NCBI GenBank assembly: GCA_001769805.1
Contig: MEPO01000009.1
Coordinates: 124,001-188,000 of the forward strand
From: Bdellovibrionales bacterium GWA1_52_35
GTDB lineage: Bacteria > Bdellovibrionota > UBA1018
Direction: 5' to 3'
DNA: 64,000 nt
The notes under the pieces were generated by a model that was not told where the DNA came from, searched no databases, and worked only from the letters and a program-made list of their open reading frames with translations. The position numbers and the translations under genes are program-made. Positions 8,003-17,588 of the stretch are shown piece after piece. The stretch's first letter is position 1. Every line of letters starts with the position of its first letter.

Positions 8003-9913
8003 ATGGAGCAACACCAATTTAAAGTTTCCCTGTCGCTGGGGACAAAACTGCTGTCTATGGGCGTTTTACTCCTGATCGGTGTAATCAGTTTTTTAAGCGT
8101 TTCGGCTGTGTTTCTCGTCAATGACGATAAGCGGGCTTATATTTACCAGTCGCAGGCCACCGAAGCGGTCATGGTCGGCCGTGAGTTTTCCAACAAGGCC
8201 AGACGCGTCATTGATGTGCTCAGGTTGGCTCTGGCCAGCTTTGATCCGGCCAAACCGGTCACACCGAGTGAACTGAACGTTTTCAAGGGGATCGTCGCGA
8301 ACCAATCGGATGCCGCTACGGTCATGGTCAAAATGATCGACCCTGAAACCGGAAAGGATCAGACGCTTGCGGAGTCCGAGAGTGCCAAGACCCAGATCCA
8401 GAGATTTCAGGAGCTGTCTCCAGCCGTCTTTCTGGCGTTGATGCCAGAACTTCGGGCGAATGCTTACGCTTTTGTGAATTTGTCCAAACCGGGGGAGTCA
8501 ACCGTGCTTGGAGTGATTGTGGCTGATACGCAATTTACAAAAAAGCAGTTGGGATTGCCGGTCGCTGTCGGAGTGCTTTCGTTGACCAGCTTTGTCCAGG
8601 AGATGCAGGGTTTGAATGTGACCATCGCCACACGCACAGGGCATGTGCTTTATGATGCGGACCCCGGAATCATGTTCGGGACGCGCGACGCTCTTACTGA
8701 TCCGCTCTTTCAGGCGGCAGCGGCCCGAAAGCTCACCACAGGTGCCACCGAGTATGTCCACCGCGAGAAGGACTATCTGGGAAGCTATGTGCACGCTGAC
8801 CTGAATCTTGTTGTTCTCGATAAAATTGAGAAGAGCAAAGCTTTGCGGGCGACTTATGCGCTGACTGAAAAATTCATTCTGCTCGGAACCATGTCCATCG
8901 CTCTTTCGGTGATCATGATGATCCTCTTTGCGAAAACGCTGACTGCGCCGATCAACCGGCTTTATCAGGCTACGCGAGAAGTCGCGAAGGGGAATTTCGA
9001 AATCAACCTGCCACTAACCGGCCAGGACGAAATCGGCGCCTTGTCCGTTTCTTTCACCGCCATGTCGAGACAGATCAGTGGACTGATCCAGGAACGAATG
9101 GATAAACTGCGGATGGAAAACGATCTCGCGATCGCCTCAACCGTTCAGCAGACGCTAATTCCCCCGGCTTACTTCGAAAATGATTCGATCCGGATCCACA
9201 GTCATTATCGTTCCGCAAACGAGTGCGGGGGGGACTGGTGGGGCTTCTTCGGGGTGGGGCACCGGATGACTCTGATGATTGCCGACGCCACCGGGCATGG
9301 CCTGCCTTCTGCCTTGATGACGGCCTCCGCTCGCAGTTGTGTGAGCGTTCTTCATAAGCTGGCCCAGGAAGACCCGGATTTTTCTTTCTCTCCGGCAGCC
9401 ATGCTTCGTTTTCTGAACCGGGTGATTTTCGACGCCTCTCTTGGAAGGATTATGATGACGTTTTTCTGCATCACGATTGATTTCAAGGAAATGACCATGA
9501 GCTATTCGAATGCCGGACATAACCCCGTCTGGCTCTTCAGGAAGGAAGGCGAAGCGTATTCGCTGCAGAGCCTGGCTCTTTCGGGGGCACGCCTCGGAGA
9601 AGCCAGAGAAGCCGAGGATTTTCAGGAGAAAACTGTTCCGATTCAGCAGGGGGATCTCCTTTTCCTTTATACGGATGGAATTCTTGAGGGCATGAACCCC
9701 GATAAAGTCATGTACGGGAAAAAACGGCTTCGCAGACTTGTGGAGAGTCAGCTCGCTCAGGGTCCGGAAAAGATCGTTTCAGTTCTCATGGCGGATTTTC
9801 AGGAATTCAATACGGCAACCAAAGCCTTAGATGATGATATCACTTTGGCGGTGGCAGAAATTCTTGCGCCAAACGCGAGTCCAGTCGATTCGGAGCCCTA
9901 TGCGCAAGCTTGA
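8003..9913 (+). CDS. Membrane SpoIIE-family PP2C serine phosphatase with HAMP domain
   Basis: The protein has 636 residues. Transmembrane helix 1 spans about 14-38, an extracytoplasmic sensor region about 40-285, helix 2 about 290-312, HAMP about 313-366, and the SpoIIE/PP2C domain about 395-620. Phosphatase motifs are visible: ANECGGDWWG (metal-binding Asp near 409), DATGHGLPSALM (near 430), YSNAGHNP, LYTDGILEG and the terminal DDDITL Asp cluster. Family members dephosphorylate STAS-domain proteins in response to a signal; the divergent STAS gene is the likely substrate (inference). A weak promoter with a -10-like GAAAAT ends only 6 bases before the ATG and no Shine-Dalgarno is apparent. The next gene overlaps its end by 14 bases. 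Confidence 0.88.
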   Translation: MEQHQFKVSLSLGTKLLSMGVLLLIGVISFLSVSAVFLVNDDKRAYIYQSQATEAVMVGREFSNKARRVIDVLRLALASFDPAKPVTPSELNVFKGIVANQSDAATVMVKMIDPETGKDQTLAESESAKTQIQRFQELSPAVFLALMPELRANAYAFVNLSKPGESTVLGVIVADTQFTKKQLGLPVAVGVLSLTSFVQEMQGLNVTIATRTGHVLYDADPGIMFGTRDALTDPLFQAAAARKLTTGATEYVHREKDYLGSYVHADLNLVVLDKIEKSKALRATYALTEKFILLGTMSIALSVIMMILFAKTLTAPINRLYQATREVAKGNFEINLPLTGQDEIGALSVSFTAMSRQISGLIQERMDKLRMENDLAIASTVQQTLIPPAYFENDSIRIHSHYRSANECGGDWWGFFGVGHRMTLMIADATGHGLPSALMTASARSCVSVLHKLAQEDPDFSFSPAAMLRFLNRVIFDASLGRIMMTFFCITIDFKEMTMSYSNAGHNPVWLFRKEGEAYSLQSLALSGARLGEAREAEDFQEKTVPIQQGDLLFLYTDGILEGMNPDKVMYGKKRLRRLVESQLAQGPEKIVSVLMADFQEFNTATKALDDDITLAVAEILAPNASPVDSEPYAQA

Positions 9914-11546
9914 GCTCAAAGCCTGGGAGTTCACGGCAGTACTGCTTGCGGCAATCATTTTTATTGCTGCTGTGGGTGCGTACATCGCTGAAATTCCCCT
10001 GCGGAATCTGGTTCTAGCACCGGAAGGTGAGGGCAAGAGGGAGGCGGTCGGCAAAGTTTCGGCAAAAAAAGGCGAGTTGCGGCGGGAAATTCATGGGGAT
10101 CCTGAGTTTCGCAAGGTGGAGGCACTCGAGCCCATTTACAATCTGGATACGGTCGTTACGGCTGCCGATAGCGAAGCCACGATTGAACTCGAAGATGGAG
10201 CCACTATCGAGCTGAGTCCTTCCTCAATGGTGCAGATCAAGTTTGATTCCGAGTGGTCGCTTTCGGGTATCGTCCGTCATGCGGCAGTCGAAGTTGTTTC
10301 CGGTCGGGTGACGGGACGGGCAAAAAATCGGGCTCTTGTGATCCGAAGTGGCAAAGAGGTCATCGCAATCGCAAAAAATACCGTACGAGAGCTCAAACCT
10401 CGGGCTATCGTCATCCGCGCGCCTGTGGCTCCGCTGTCGGTTTCATCAGCCCCGCCCGTTTTCATTCCGCCTCCGCCGTCTCCGATAGTGGCTCCCAGTC
10501 CTTCACCTTCACCTTCACCATCACCATCTCCTTCGCCGTCTTTGGCCCCTCCCGTGTTGATCACCCGGTTGCGGATACTGAATCCCAAACCCAAAACTCA
10601 GTTTCAGCCGGATTGGGCAGTAGTAGATGGAGTTCCGACACCCGGCAAGCGGGTCCAGATTCGATGGGAAGTGCTCCCCTCGGATTTGAATGTCAAAGTC
10701 GTCGTGAAAGGCAAAAATGGAACGCCTGTGCTCGAGCAGGTGGTAGCGCCAAAAAACGGCAAAGGTGAGACCTTTGTGAACCTGTCCAGGCCCGGCACTT
10801 ACAGGGTCGAACTTCAGGATCCGCTGGCCGCTGAGGGGAAGGGACAAAAAGCTCATGCTGAGTTCCAGTTGCGTCCGGAGATAAAAAAAATCGAGATCCT
10901 CGATCCACTGGTGGGAGGAGAGAAGGCTTCTTCCAACCAATTATCCGGGAAGCGGTTGAAGGACTTTGAAATTCAACTGCGGTGGGCAGCAATTCCTGGT
11001 GTCGTTGATTATCGGATCGCTTTTCGAAATTCATTGCAAGGCAAGAAGCTGATGGAACGCAAGGTGAAAGGCATCGAATATTTTCTGAATCGCGACAAAG
11101 TGTTCAGCGGTCAGATTTTTTACGAACTTGAAAGCACGCTTGAGAGTGGCTTTATTTTGACGTCTGATCCCCAGGCCTTTGTTTTTGATTTCCTGCCACC
11201 CCAGATTACAATTCCCCGGGCAAACGCGAGTGTTGTCCTGGAACCTGGCAACCCATCGGTGCTTATTGTTTGGCAAAAGACCAACTTCACCGATCGGTAT
11301 GAGGTGGATATCAGCCGGAGCCCTGATTTCAAGGAGCTCATCGTTTCGGAATCCCGGCCGGAAAATTTTTATGTTTTGAAGAGGCCACCTGTTGGAAAAA
11401 TATTTACGCGAATCCGGAGTCTGGCAAAAAATTTCTCCAGCAAATTCGGTGAACCGCTCGAGTTTACCGTGATTGCAGCTCCGAATACGGTAGTGTCCCC
11501 CAACCCGGCGGGATCAGCAGTGCCCCAAGCGCTAGGTAAACCTTAG
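9900..11546 (+). CDS. Membrane-anchored FecR-domain protein
   Basis: Start placed at ATG 9900 (548 residues, MRKLELKAWEF), because the longer frame's N-terminus is merely the end of the SpoIIE gene read in another frame; GGAG precedes it. One transmembrane helix spans about 10-30. A FecR domain follows at about 50-165 (VGKVSAKKGELRREI, DATIELEDGATIELSPSSMVQI-like strands, VVSGRVTGRAKN). Residues about 185-225 are a Pro/Ser linker with an SP dipeptide run, then three Ig/Fn3-like beta repeats. The topology suggests a periplasmic stalk protein of the FecR/LysM-FecR type common in predatory and myxobacterial relatives. Translational coupling with the phosphatase suggests shared regulation. Ligand unknown. 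Confidence 0.8.
   Translation: MRKLELKAWEFTAVLLAAIIFIAAVGAYIAEIPLRNLVLAPEGEGKREAVGKVSAKKGELRREIHGDPEFRKVEALEPIYNLDTVVTAADSEATIELEDGATIELSPSSMVQIKFDSEWSLSGIVRHAAVEVVSGRVTGRAKNRALVIRSGKEVIAIAKNTVRELKPRAIVIRAPVAPLSVSSAPPVFIPPPPSPIVAPSPSPSPSPSPSPSPSLAPPVLITRLRILNPKPKTQFQPDWAVVDGVPTPGKRVQIRWEVLPSDLNVKVVVKGKNGTPVLEQVVAPKNGKGETFVNLSRPGTYRVELQDPLAAEGKGQKAHAEFQLRPEIKKIEILDPLVGGEKASSNQLSGKRLKDFEIQLRWAAIPGVVDYRIAFRNSLQGKKLMERKVKGIEYFLNRDKVFSGQIFYELESTLESGFILTSDPQAFVFDFLPPQITIPRANASVVLEPGNPSVLIVWQKTNFTDRYEVDISRSPDFKELIVSESRPENFYVLKRPPVGKIFTRIRSLAKNFSSKFGEPLEFTVIAAPNTVVSPNPAGSAVPQALGKP
10497..10545 (+). repeat. Ser-Pro dipeptide-coding microrepeat
   Basis: Tandem six-base units of the CCTTCA/CCATCA type encode eight or so Ser-Pro dipeptides in the linker of the FecR-domain protein. 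Such tracts are prone to length variation and probably act as a flexible spacer. Confidence 0.7.
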
Positions 11547-11552
11547 GTCAAT

Positions 11553-11735
11553 TCAAGCTTGCGGTGGAATCTGAGGAGGCGGGGAATCATCGTCATTATC
11601 CTGCCCCTCGAGGCCTTTTTTAAAAGCACCCAGGCCTCTGCCCAGCGCATGCCCAAGCTCGGGTAGACGCTTCGCATTGAATAACAGAATGACAATCGTC
11701 AGGATTAGAAGATGCCCAAAGCTAAGTCCAAACAT
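11553..11735 (-). CDS. tatA: Twin-arginine translocase subunit TatA/TatE
   Basis: The protein has 60 residues with the TatA layout: a short N-terminal transmembrane helix (residues 5-20), the hinge FNAKRLPELGHALGRGLGAFKKG forming the amphipathic helix, and an acidic, proline-rich tail. It forms the protein-conducting pore for folded Tat substrates in the inner membrane. It stands alone, without tatB or tatC, as is common for deltaproteobacterial-type genomes. A convincing promoter sits immediately upstream with its -10 only 6 bases from the ATG. Confidence 0.95.
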   Translation of the reverse strand: MFGLSFGHLLILTIVILLFNAKRLPELGHALGRGLGAFKKGLEGQDNDDDSPPPQIPPQA

Positions 11736-11741
11736 AGAGGC

Positions 11742-11769
11742 ATCTTACATGATAGCTCAGTGGCGGCAA
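11742..11769 (-). promoter_or_regulatory. Sigma70-type promoter of tatA, leaderless geometry
   Basis: On the minus strand TTGCCG (11769-11764), a 16-base spacer and TAAGAT (11747-11742) lie just 6 bases before the tatA ATG. Transcription would begin at or next to the start codon, and no Shine-Dalgarno is present. Confidence 0.6.
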
Positions 11770-11796
11770 ATCCGTTTTTGAGCTAAAGTGGCCCGC

Positions 11797-12531
11797 ATGA
11801 TTGTTCAAGAGCTGTCATTTGTCGTCACCAGAACACGGGAATTGACTCCTACGGTTTTCGAGCTTGTTTTTGAAGTGGCTTCCCAGAGCCCCTTGCTCGG
11901 TTTCAAGGGCGGGCAATTCATCAGTATTGTGATCCCAGCTGGCAGTCCATTTATCGAAGGCGCCTCTCCTGGCCGAAACTTAAGGCGGGCTTACTCGATT
12001 GCCTCGGCCCCGGAGAATCGCTCTATTGAGCTATGCATCAAGAAGGTGGAGCAGGGGCCCGGGAGTGGCTACCTGGCTTCTCTCAAACCGGGCGATCGTT
12101 TCCAGGCCTTTGCCCCTTATGGTGATTTCACCTACCGGGCTGACCGGGAGCGGAATGCCTGCTTCATTGCGACTGGTACGGGGGTGGCGCCCATTCGTGC
12201 AATGATTTTATCCAAAGATTATTCACGCTGCCCGCCGAAGAAAGCTTTACTGGTCTATGGCGCGCGCTCCGAAGAAGAACTGTTGTATGGTGCCGAATTC
12301 GACCGGGTTCCGGAACTGCAGTTTGTTGCGGCATTTTCGCAGCCGCAGACCCAGGGAACTGCCTTCAAAGGCCGCGTAACGGATTATCTGCGGCAGCTTG
12401 CTCAACTGGATTGGGCGACCACAGATTTTTATCTTTGTGGAAGCGGGGCCATGATCCTTGAGATCAAAGCTTTCCTGAAGGAAAAAGGTGTGCCCAAGGA
12501 AGCCATCCATTCAGAGGCTTATTACCGCTGA
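11797..12531 (+). CDS. Ferredoxin-NADP(H) reductase-family flavin oxidoreductase
   Basis: The protein has 244 residues from ATG 11797. An in-frame GTG at 11788 overlaps a -10-like TAAAGT and is less likely. FNR-family motifs: RRAYSIASAPE (FAD binding), GSGYLASLKPGDRFQAFAPYGDF, CFIATGTGVAPIRAMI (nicotinamide-nucleotide pyrophosphate binding), LVYGARSEEELLY, and the C-terminal YLCGSGAMILEIKAFLKEKGV...EAYY. It transfers electrons between NAD(P)H and a one-electron carrier such as ferredoxin or flavodoxin. It lacks a 2Fe-2S domain, so the acceptor is a separate protein not encoded nearby. It converges on the permease gene, overlapping its 3' end by 10 bases. Confidence 0.85.
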   Translation: MIVQELSFVVTRTRELTPTVFELVFEVASQSPLLGFKGGQFISIVIPAGSPFIEGASPGRNLRRAYSIASAPENRSIELCIKKVEQGPGSGYLASLKPGDRFQAFAPYGDFTYRADRERNACFIATGTGVAPIRAMILSKDYSRCPPKKALLVYGARSEEELLYGAEFDRVPELQFVAAFSQPQTQGTAFKGRVTDYLRQLAQLDWATTDFYLCGSGAMILEIKAFLKEKGVPKEAIHSEAYYR

Positions 12532-14282
12532 TCTGCAAAAGCCAAATTGGTCCTTAAACGGCTCTTTCTGACGCCATACGTGAAATAGAGTGCCAGGCCA
12601 ACGAGCAGCCAGATCCCAAAGCGAATCCAATTGGTGAGTCCAAGCTCAGTCATCAGGTAAGTGCAGCTGAGCAAGCCCAGGACTGGAATGGCCGAGAGTC
12701 TGCGTTTGAAGCTCAGGACCGCTAGAACTCCGGCGAAAATGAGAAAGGTCCACATCGGCAGCTTTTCAGCAGAGCCCGTGTTCAGAAAGACCTGGATCGT
12801 TTCGGGTGAAATGAGCCAGATTCCAGCGAAAATGGCGAGCAGAATTCCCGGAATCAGGAACTGGCCGTTGATGTAAGGCAGGTGAAAGCGATTATCATGA
12901 CGGACGTCATGACGGTCCAGGAAAAGCACGCCTCCCGAAACCAGCGCGAAAGCAAACAAGGTTCCGATGCTCGTCAGGTCAGTGACTTCAGTCAGATTCA
13001 GAAACTGGGTCGGGACCGCAACCGCGAAGCCGGCCAATAATGTCGAGAACCAGGGAGTCTTGTACTTCGGGTGAATGGACGAAAAAATCCGGGGCAGCAA
13101 ACCATCGCGGCTCATAGCCATCCAGATTCTCGGTTGTCCCAGCTGAAAGACCAGTAGTACGGTCGTCATTGCGGCAACGGCACTCACGGCGACAATGCCC
13201 GAGATCCACGGCAGGTTGACCCCGGCCGGTCCAAATACGTGCGCCAGGGGATCGCCGACATTCAATTTCTTGTAACTCATCATTCCTGTCAGCACGAGGG
13301 CGATCAAGATGTAAAGCCCGGTACAGATCACGAGCGAGGCAATCATGCCTCGCGGCAGATCCCGTTGCGGATTCTGGCACTCCTCGGCGGTGGTCGAAAT
13401 TGCGTCAAAGCCGATGTAGGCGAAGAAGACCCCTGAGACGCCTTTGAGTACGCCGGAAACGCCATTCGGGGCGAAGGGACTCCAATTTTCGGGATTCACA
13501 TAGAAGGCTCCCATCACAATGATCAGCAGGATGACGAGGATTTTAAGAGCAACAAGGAAATTTGAGGCTCTTTTGGATTCCCGGATTCCGAAAAAAATCA
13601 AACCGGTTGTCAGCACCGTAATGACAAAGGCCGGAAGGTCACAAACAAAATGAAAGCCGCCGATCAGGGGCGCTTTCACCCAGGCATTGTACGCGTTCAA
13701 GGTATAAGTCCAGTCCGGATTGAGCTGAATCTGTTCCATAGTCATGCCGCTCGCAAGAAGCTCGGTGATTTTGGCATAGCCTTTGGACGCGGTGACAAAG
13801 TCCATCGTCAGGAAATCCGAAATATGCCAGCCGTAACCTGCGACCAGACCGGTAAAGTAATCGCTCCAGGAGATCGCGACGGCAATATTGCCAATGGCGT
13901 ATTCCATCAGAAGATCCCAGCCGATGATCCAGGCGATGAGTTCCCCGAAAGACGCATAGGCGTAAGTATAGGCGGAGCCTGCCACCGGTATCCGGGAAGC
14001 AAACTCCGCGTAACAGAGGGCTGAAAACCCACACGCAATGGCGGTGAAAATGAAAAGGAATACGACGGCCGGCCCCCCGTTGAACGCCGCGCCTCCGATG
14101 GTGGAAAATATTCCTGCCCCGACAATTGCGGCAATTCCAAAAGCTGTCAGATCTACGACCGTGAGTTCTTTGCGCAGACTGGAGTGCCCCGGCTCATCGA
14201 TGTAACCCGCAGCAGCATCCGCATGAATCTGGGCGATGGATTTCTTTCGAAAAAGCTGCTGGAAGCTGAACACGTTTTTCAT
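12522..14282 (-). CDS. APC-superfamily amino-acid permease (cationic amino-acid transporter type)
   Basis: The 586-residue membrane protein has about 12-14 hydrophobic helices. The first helix has the APC unwound motif GAGIFSTIGG near residue 55, followed by YAEFASRIPVAGSAYTYAYASFGELIAWIIGWDLLMEYA, diagnostic in pattern for CAT/YfnA-type transporters. Later motifs are FFAYIGFDAISTTAEECQNPQRDLPRGMI and RIWMAMSRDGLLP. Proton- or exchange-driven uptake of amino acids across the inner membrane is the family role; the specific substrate is not readable. Slightly longer than the typical 460-500 residues because of two extra C-terminal helices, as in CAT proteins. Confidence 0.9.
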   Translation of the reverse strand: MKNVFSFQQLFRKKSIAQIHADAAAGYIDEPGHSSLRKELTVVDLTAFGIAAIVGAGIFSTIGGAAFNGGPAVVFLFIFTAIACGFSALCYAEFASRIPVAGSAYTYAYASFGELIAWIIGWDLLMEYAIGNIAVAISWSDYFTGLVAGYGWHISDFLTMDFVTASKGYAKITELLASGMTMEQIQLNPDWTYTLNAYNAWVKAPLIGGFHFVCDLPAFVITVLTTGLIFFGIRESKRASNFLVALKILVILLIIVMGAFYVNPENWSPFAPNGVSGVLKGVSGVFFAYIGFDAISTTAEECQNPQRDLPRGMIASLVICTGLYILIALVLTGMMSYKKLNVGDPLAHVFGPAGVNLPWISGIVAVSAVAAMTTVLLVFQLGQPRIWMAMSRDGLLPRIFSSIHPKYKTPWFSTLLAGFAVAVPTQFLNLTEVTDLTSIGTLFAFALVSGGVLFLDRHDVRHDNRFHLPYINGQFLIPGILLAIFAGIWLISPETIQVFLNTGSAEKLPMWTFLIFAGVLAVLSFKRRLSAIPVLGLLSCTYLMTELGLTNWIRFGIWLLVGLALYFTYGVRKSRLRTNLAFADQR

Positions 14283-14322
14283 ATTGCAATTCTACCAGCC
14301 AGTTATGAAAAAAGAGATATTT

Positions 14323-15219
14323 TCATTCAGGAGTAACGGACGAACTCGCTCGACGGCTGATCCACAGCACCACCAGGCAGTAGCTCAAAGCCAGGAGGAG
14401 CGTCAAACCAGATGCGCCGGACCCTGGCAGGAGCACCGAAAGCGGTACGGCCGTGCTCAAGGCCAAAGCCGAGGCTGTTCGACTGGAATTCCGGATTCCG
14501 AAGAGGATGAGTTTCTGAATTCCGAAAATGGCCAAGGCCAGAGCAAACGGAATCAGAAACAGTCCGGGGATGCCAGGCGAAGTCGGCGTGCCGGACTTCA
14601 GTGAACCGACTGCCAGCAGGGCGAGCCCGTTGATGAGCGCGGCGCGCCCGATCGACGGTGAAGCCACGCCAGCCTGCGCGCAACGCCGCAGTCCCATCTG
14701 CGAGGCAGTCATGGTCATGACCATGATCAGAGATCCGCCAAGCGCGACCGCCGGGGCATTCATAATGGTAGGCCAGGTTGACCAGGTGATTGAGATGACA
14801 ATCCCGAGCAAAAGCGAGAGGGGAAGAAGTGTTTCGGTTTTAGAATTCCGCTTCACGGTTTGCTGCCTCTCTCGGCCGCCAAACTTCCGGTCCGCGAAGG
14901 CTGCCAGAAGCGGTGCAAAGGCTGCGGCAACGGTCAGATGGACGACCATGAAAAATTCCGGGTTGAGTAAAAAAAGAAGGTAGGTGGTTGAATACCCGGC
15001 CGCCCATAAAATGATTCCACGCCAGTCCAGAACTCGAATATGGGTCCCAGCTTTATTTTTCGGAAGTGCGGAGCTGATGAACAGCACGACGCCCAGAACC
15101 AGATTTGCGGCGCCGAGAAGCAGGACCGTGGAGCCGGTATTACGAGTGCTTTGTGCGCGCAAGAGCTCCATCAAAATACAGAAAAAGAGGTTCGCAAGAA
15201 CTATGCTGCTTGCAGCCAT
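14323..15219 (-). CDS. Multi-pass membrane protein, unknown function
   Basis: The 298-residue protein has about nine or ten hydrophobic helices in two halves, a size and pattern like EamA/DMT-type permeases, but I see no defining signature. It is the last gene of a four-gene operon and overlaps the preceding 7TM-GAF protein gene by 19 bases, so co-translation is likely. A functional link with the signalling proteins upstream is inferred from that coupling only. Confidence 0.7.
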   Translation of the reverse strand: MAASSIVLANLFFCILMELLRAQSTRNTGSTVLLLGAANLVLGVVLFISSALPKNKAGTHIRVLDWRGIILWAAGYSTTYLLFLLNPEFFMVVHLTVAAAFAPLLAAFADRKFGGRERQQTVKRNSKTETLLPLSLLLGIVISITWSTWPTIMNAPAVALGGSLIMVMTMTASQMGLRRCAQAGVASPSIGRAALINGLALLAVGSLKSGTPTSPGIPGLFLIPFALALAIFGIQKLILFGIRNSSRTASALALSTAVPLSVLLPGSGASGLTLLLALSYCLVVLWISRRASSSVTPE

Positions 15220-17588
15220 GACTTCTCTTCAGGGCTCGCATTGGCATCTGCCTGGCGGGATTCTTCAATCAACGTGTTGATCCGGGATTTTAAAATATCC
15301 AGATACGGTTCGTTCAGACTGATGAGTGACCGAATCTGGGGGAGCCGGGTCAGGTCCTTCAATTTTTCTTTCGGATCACTGACACTCCAGGGGAGTGTCA
15401 CCACTGCTGGGTCTTTCAATGCTTCTTGAACAGCCGACTCAGAGCAATCGATCAGGATGCTCCCGGCCTCGGACGCCGCGCGGATCCTCTGAACCCGGCT
15501 GAGCTGCGGAGAATGCGTGTCGATGGATTTACCCCGAACGGTTCCCAGCGCATCCAGGTGCAAAGACGTCCAGGCCAGGGCAATGTGGCTGCCTGCCAGG
15601 CCTAGCGCGGAATAATGAGGGGAGGCACAGAGCTGGGCCGTGTACTCGCGGAGCAGGACTGCGTGGGCCATGGCGACTTTCACGGGTCCCCAAGCCTTGA
15701 GGGTAGGATCCTGAAATTCGCGCGGGGAAAGCAGCCAAAGATCATCACCTCGCGGATCCTTGGTGAGAAATTCCAAAATATCCCGGATAGCAAACCAATT
15801 GCGGTATGTTTCGCGTTTCAAGTTGTGAAGGGCGGTCGCGGCCAATCTGGAACGTGTTGCAAGTTCAGCAAGTCCGGTGGCGCCCTGCCAGTCCGCAGTC
15901 AAGACCGCGCGGTCAGTCTGCGCTGCCAGTGATTTCAACTGACCCCAGTCACTCAGATATTCCAGCACAATGCCACTGGTGCATGCGGCGATTGAGCGAA
16001 GTTGGGCATTCTGGTTCAGGAGGCGGAACTCGGCTAAAATTGAAGACAGTTCAAGCGAGAGCTGGGCCGCGCATTGTGAAAGAACTTCCGCCGTTGTGGG
16101 ATTAATGGACTGCTCCGGGGGGGCCATGGTCGTGATGAGGGCGGCGAGGCGGTTATTGTCGATGATCCGAAGTATGACGCTGGAACGAGTGAATTTCGTT
16201 CTTCCTTCGGTCTTATCCATTACTTCGGGGCGGTAATAGCAGACTTCCTGATCCTGCTCTGTCGCATACTGGGCCAATGCGCCGAGCGGACGAGGATCGA
16301 GATCCCGTTTGAGGGCTTCGGGGCCGGCAGAGCAGAGAATCCGGCCGCAGCCATCAGCAGTCGCGACGATGGTGATTCTGGAAAGTGAAAATGCAATCTG
16401 CAGTTGCGAGCAGATTGCGCTGAGCTTCAGCTCTGGATCGGTCAAAACACTGAGCTCCCGGCGAACAGAAGTGGTGAGTCGACTCGCCCGCAGCGAAACC
16501 TCCTGGGCTGTGCGATTTCGATAAGTTCCGACTGCGAGGATCAAGGCAATTCCATACTGGATGTAGTACTGACGGCCGCCATCATGCCAGAAGCCATAAA
16601 CCCAGGCATCATGCGCCAAGAGCAGGATGGAAGCTCCCAGACTGGAAAGGAGGAGAAGATCGCTCCGGTGGATATAGCCGAGGAGTGGTTTCAGGTTCCA
16701 GGCTCGCAGAAACATGAGGCCAAAGCCCATGAGCAGAACGGCTTGAAGCGCGACTGCAGCGACGTGAAACGGATAAAGATTTTTTTGCACGATTCCGGCG
16801 GTGATCAGTGCGAGAGAAAGCAAGAGACCCGCCCAGTTCAGGATTTTCAGTGTGTAGGGCTCCTGTTTTCGTTTCGCATGACGAAACTGAAGTGAATTGA
16901 TCATGCCTCCCAATCCACAAAGTGCCAGGGCCTCAAATACCGCGTGAGAGCCGTAGACTTGCAGCGGCGAGAGCAAAGAAGGCGAAAGCATGCGGGGGAT
17001 CTTCAGCATTGAAGCGCAGAAATACAGCGCACCCAGATAAAATAGTTGTGTGAAAGGCCCTGAAATGGCCATCTCCTGTCGGGAGGGATTTCGGACAAAC
17101 GTTATGGAAAAAGCCAGAATGGCGCCAAGCCCGAACCAGGCAAACAGACGGATCGCGATCACTTTCACGAATTGCCAGGACGCCTGTGACGCTTCGATGA
17201 TCCGAATGGTGCTGCTTTCGGAAAATCCGGCCTTCTGGGCTGAGAGTGAGCGGATCTCCACCGTGATCGTCGGGTCGTGCATGCCGGCAAGCGAATCCAG
17301 GGAATAGACCCTGGGAAGAAAGGACGCATAAAATGTGATGAGTTCTCCCATGCCAGTGCGTCCCAGCAGAAGCCCCTCAGCGCGGGTTTCGTCAACATCA
17401 TTGAGGTCCGTCATGAGCAGGGCGTAACCCTTTTTAACGGGACCGGAGAGCGGGATCCTGCAGAGTGTCCGTTCTTTTGCTCCTTCACATTGCGGTTTGC
17501 CGGCACGCAGCTCCGAGGAGGCAGACCCCGTTTGCGGTAAAGAACCTGCAGCAATCATGAGGAGAACAGGCCAGATATTCAGCCGCAT
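15201..17588 (-). CDS. 7TM receptor-like protein with GAF and degenerate cyclase-like domains
   Basis: The protein has 795 residues: signal peptide 1-23, a periplasmic domain to about 130, then seven to eight hydrophobic helices (about 140-365) in the style of 7TMR-DISM receptors. A GAF-like segment (about 385-540) follows. The C-terminal 200 residues contain IALAWTSLHLDALG...DTHSPQLSRVQRIRAASEAGSILI, which parallels the IGDxVNxAxRL...GQILIS portion of class III nucleotide cyclases but lacks the metal-binding aspartates and catalytic residues I would expect. It is probably a signal receptor with a catalytically dead effector (inference). The gene overlaps neighbours on both sides, by 10 bases upstream and 19 downstream. 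Confidence 0.75.
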   Translation of the reverse strand: MRLNIWPVLLMIAAGSLPQTGSASSELRAGKPQCEGAKERTLCRIPLSGPVKKGYALLMTDLNDVDETRAEGLLLGRTGMGELITFYASFLPRVYSLDSLAGMHDPTITVEIRSLSAQKAGFSESSTIRIIEASQASWQFVKVIAIRLFAWFGLGAILAFSITFVRNPSRQEMAISGPFTQLFYLGALYFCASMLKIPRMLSPSLLSPLQVYGSHAVFEALALCGLGGMINSLQFRHAKRKQEPYTLKILNWAGLLLSLALITAGIVQKNLYPFHVAAVALQAVLLMGFGLMFLRAWNLKPLLGYIHRSDLLLLSSLGASILLLAHDAWVYGFWHDGGRQYYIQYGIALILAVGTYRNRTAQEVSLRASRLTTSVRRELSVLTDPELKLSAICSQLQIAFSLSRITIVATADGCGRILCSAGPEALKRDLDPRPLGALAQYATEQDQEVCYYRPEVMDKTEGRTKFTRSSVILRIIDNNRLAALITTMAPPEQSINPTTAEVLSQCAAQLSLELSSILAEFRLLNQNAQLRSIAACTSGIVLEYLSDWGQLKSLAAQTDRAVLTADWQGATGLAELATRSRLAATALHNLKRETYRNWFAIRDILEFLTKDPRGDDLWLLSPREFQDPTLKAWGPVKVAMAHAVLLREYTAQLCASPHYSALGLAGSHIALAWTSLHLDALGTVRGKSIDTHSPQLSRVQRIRAASEAGSILIDCSESAVQEALKDPAVVTLPWSVSDPKEKLKDLTRLPQIRSLISLNEPYLDILKSRINTLIEESRQADANASPEEKSWLQAA

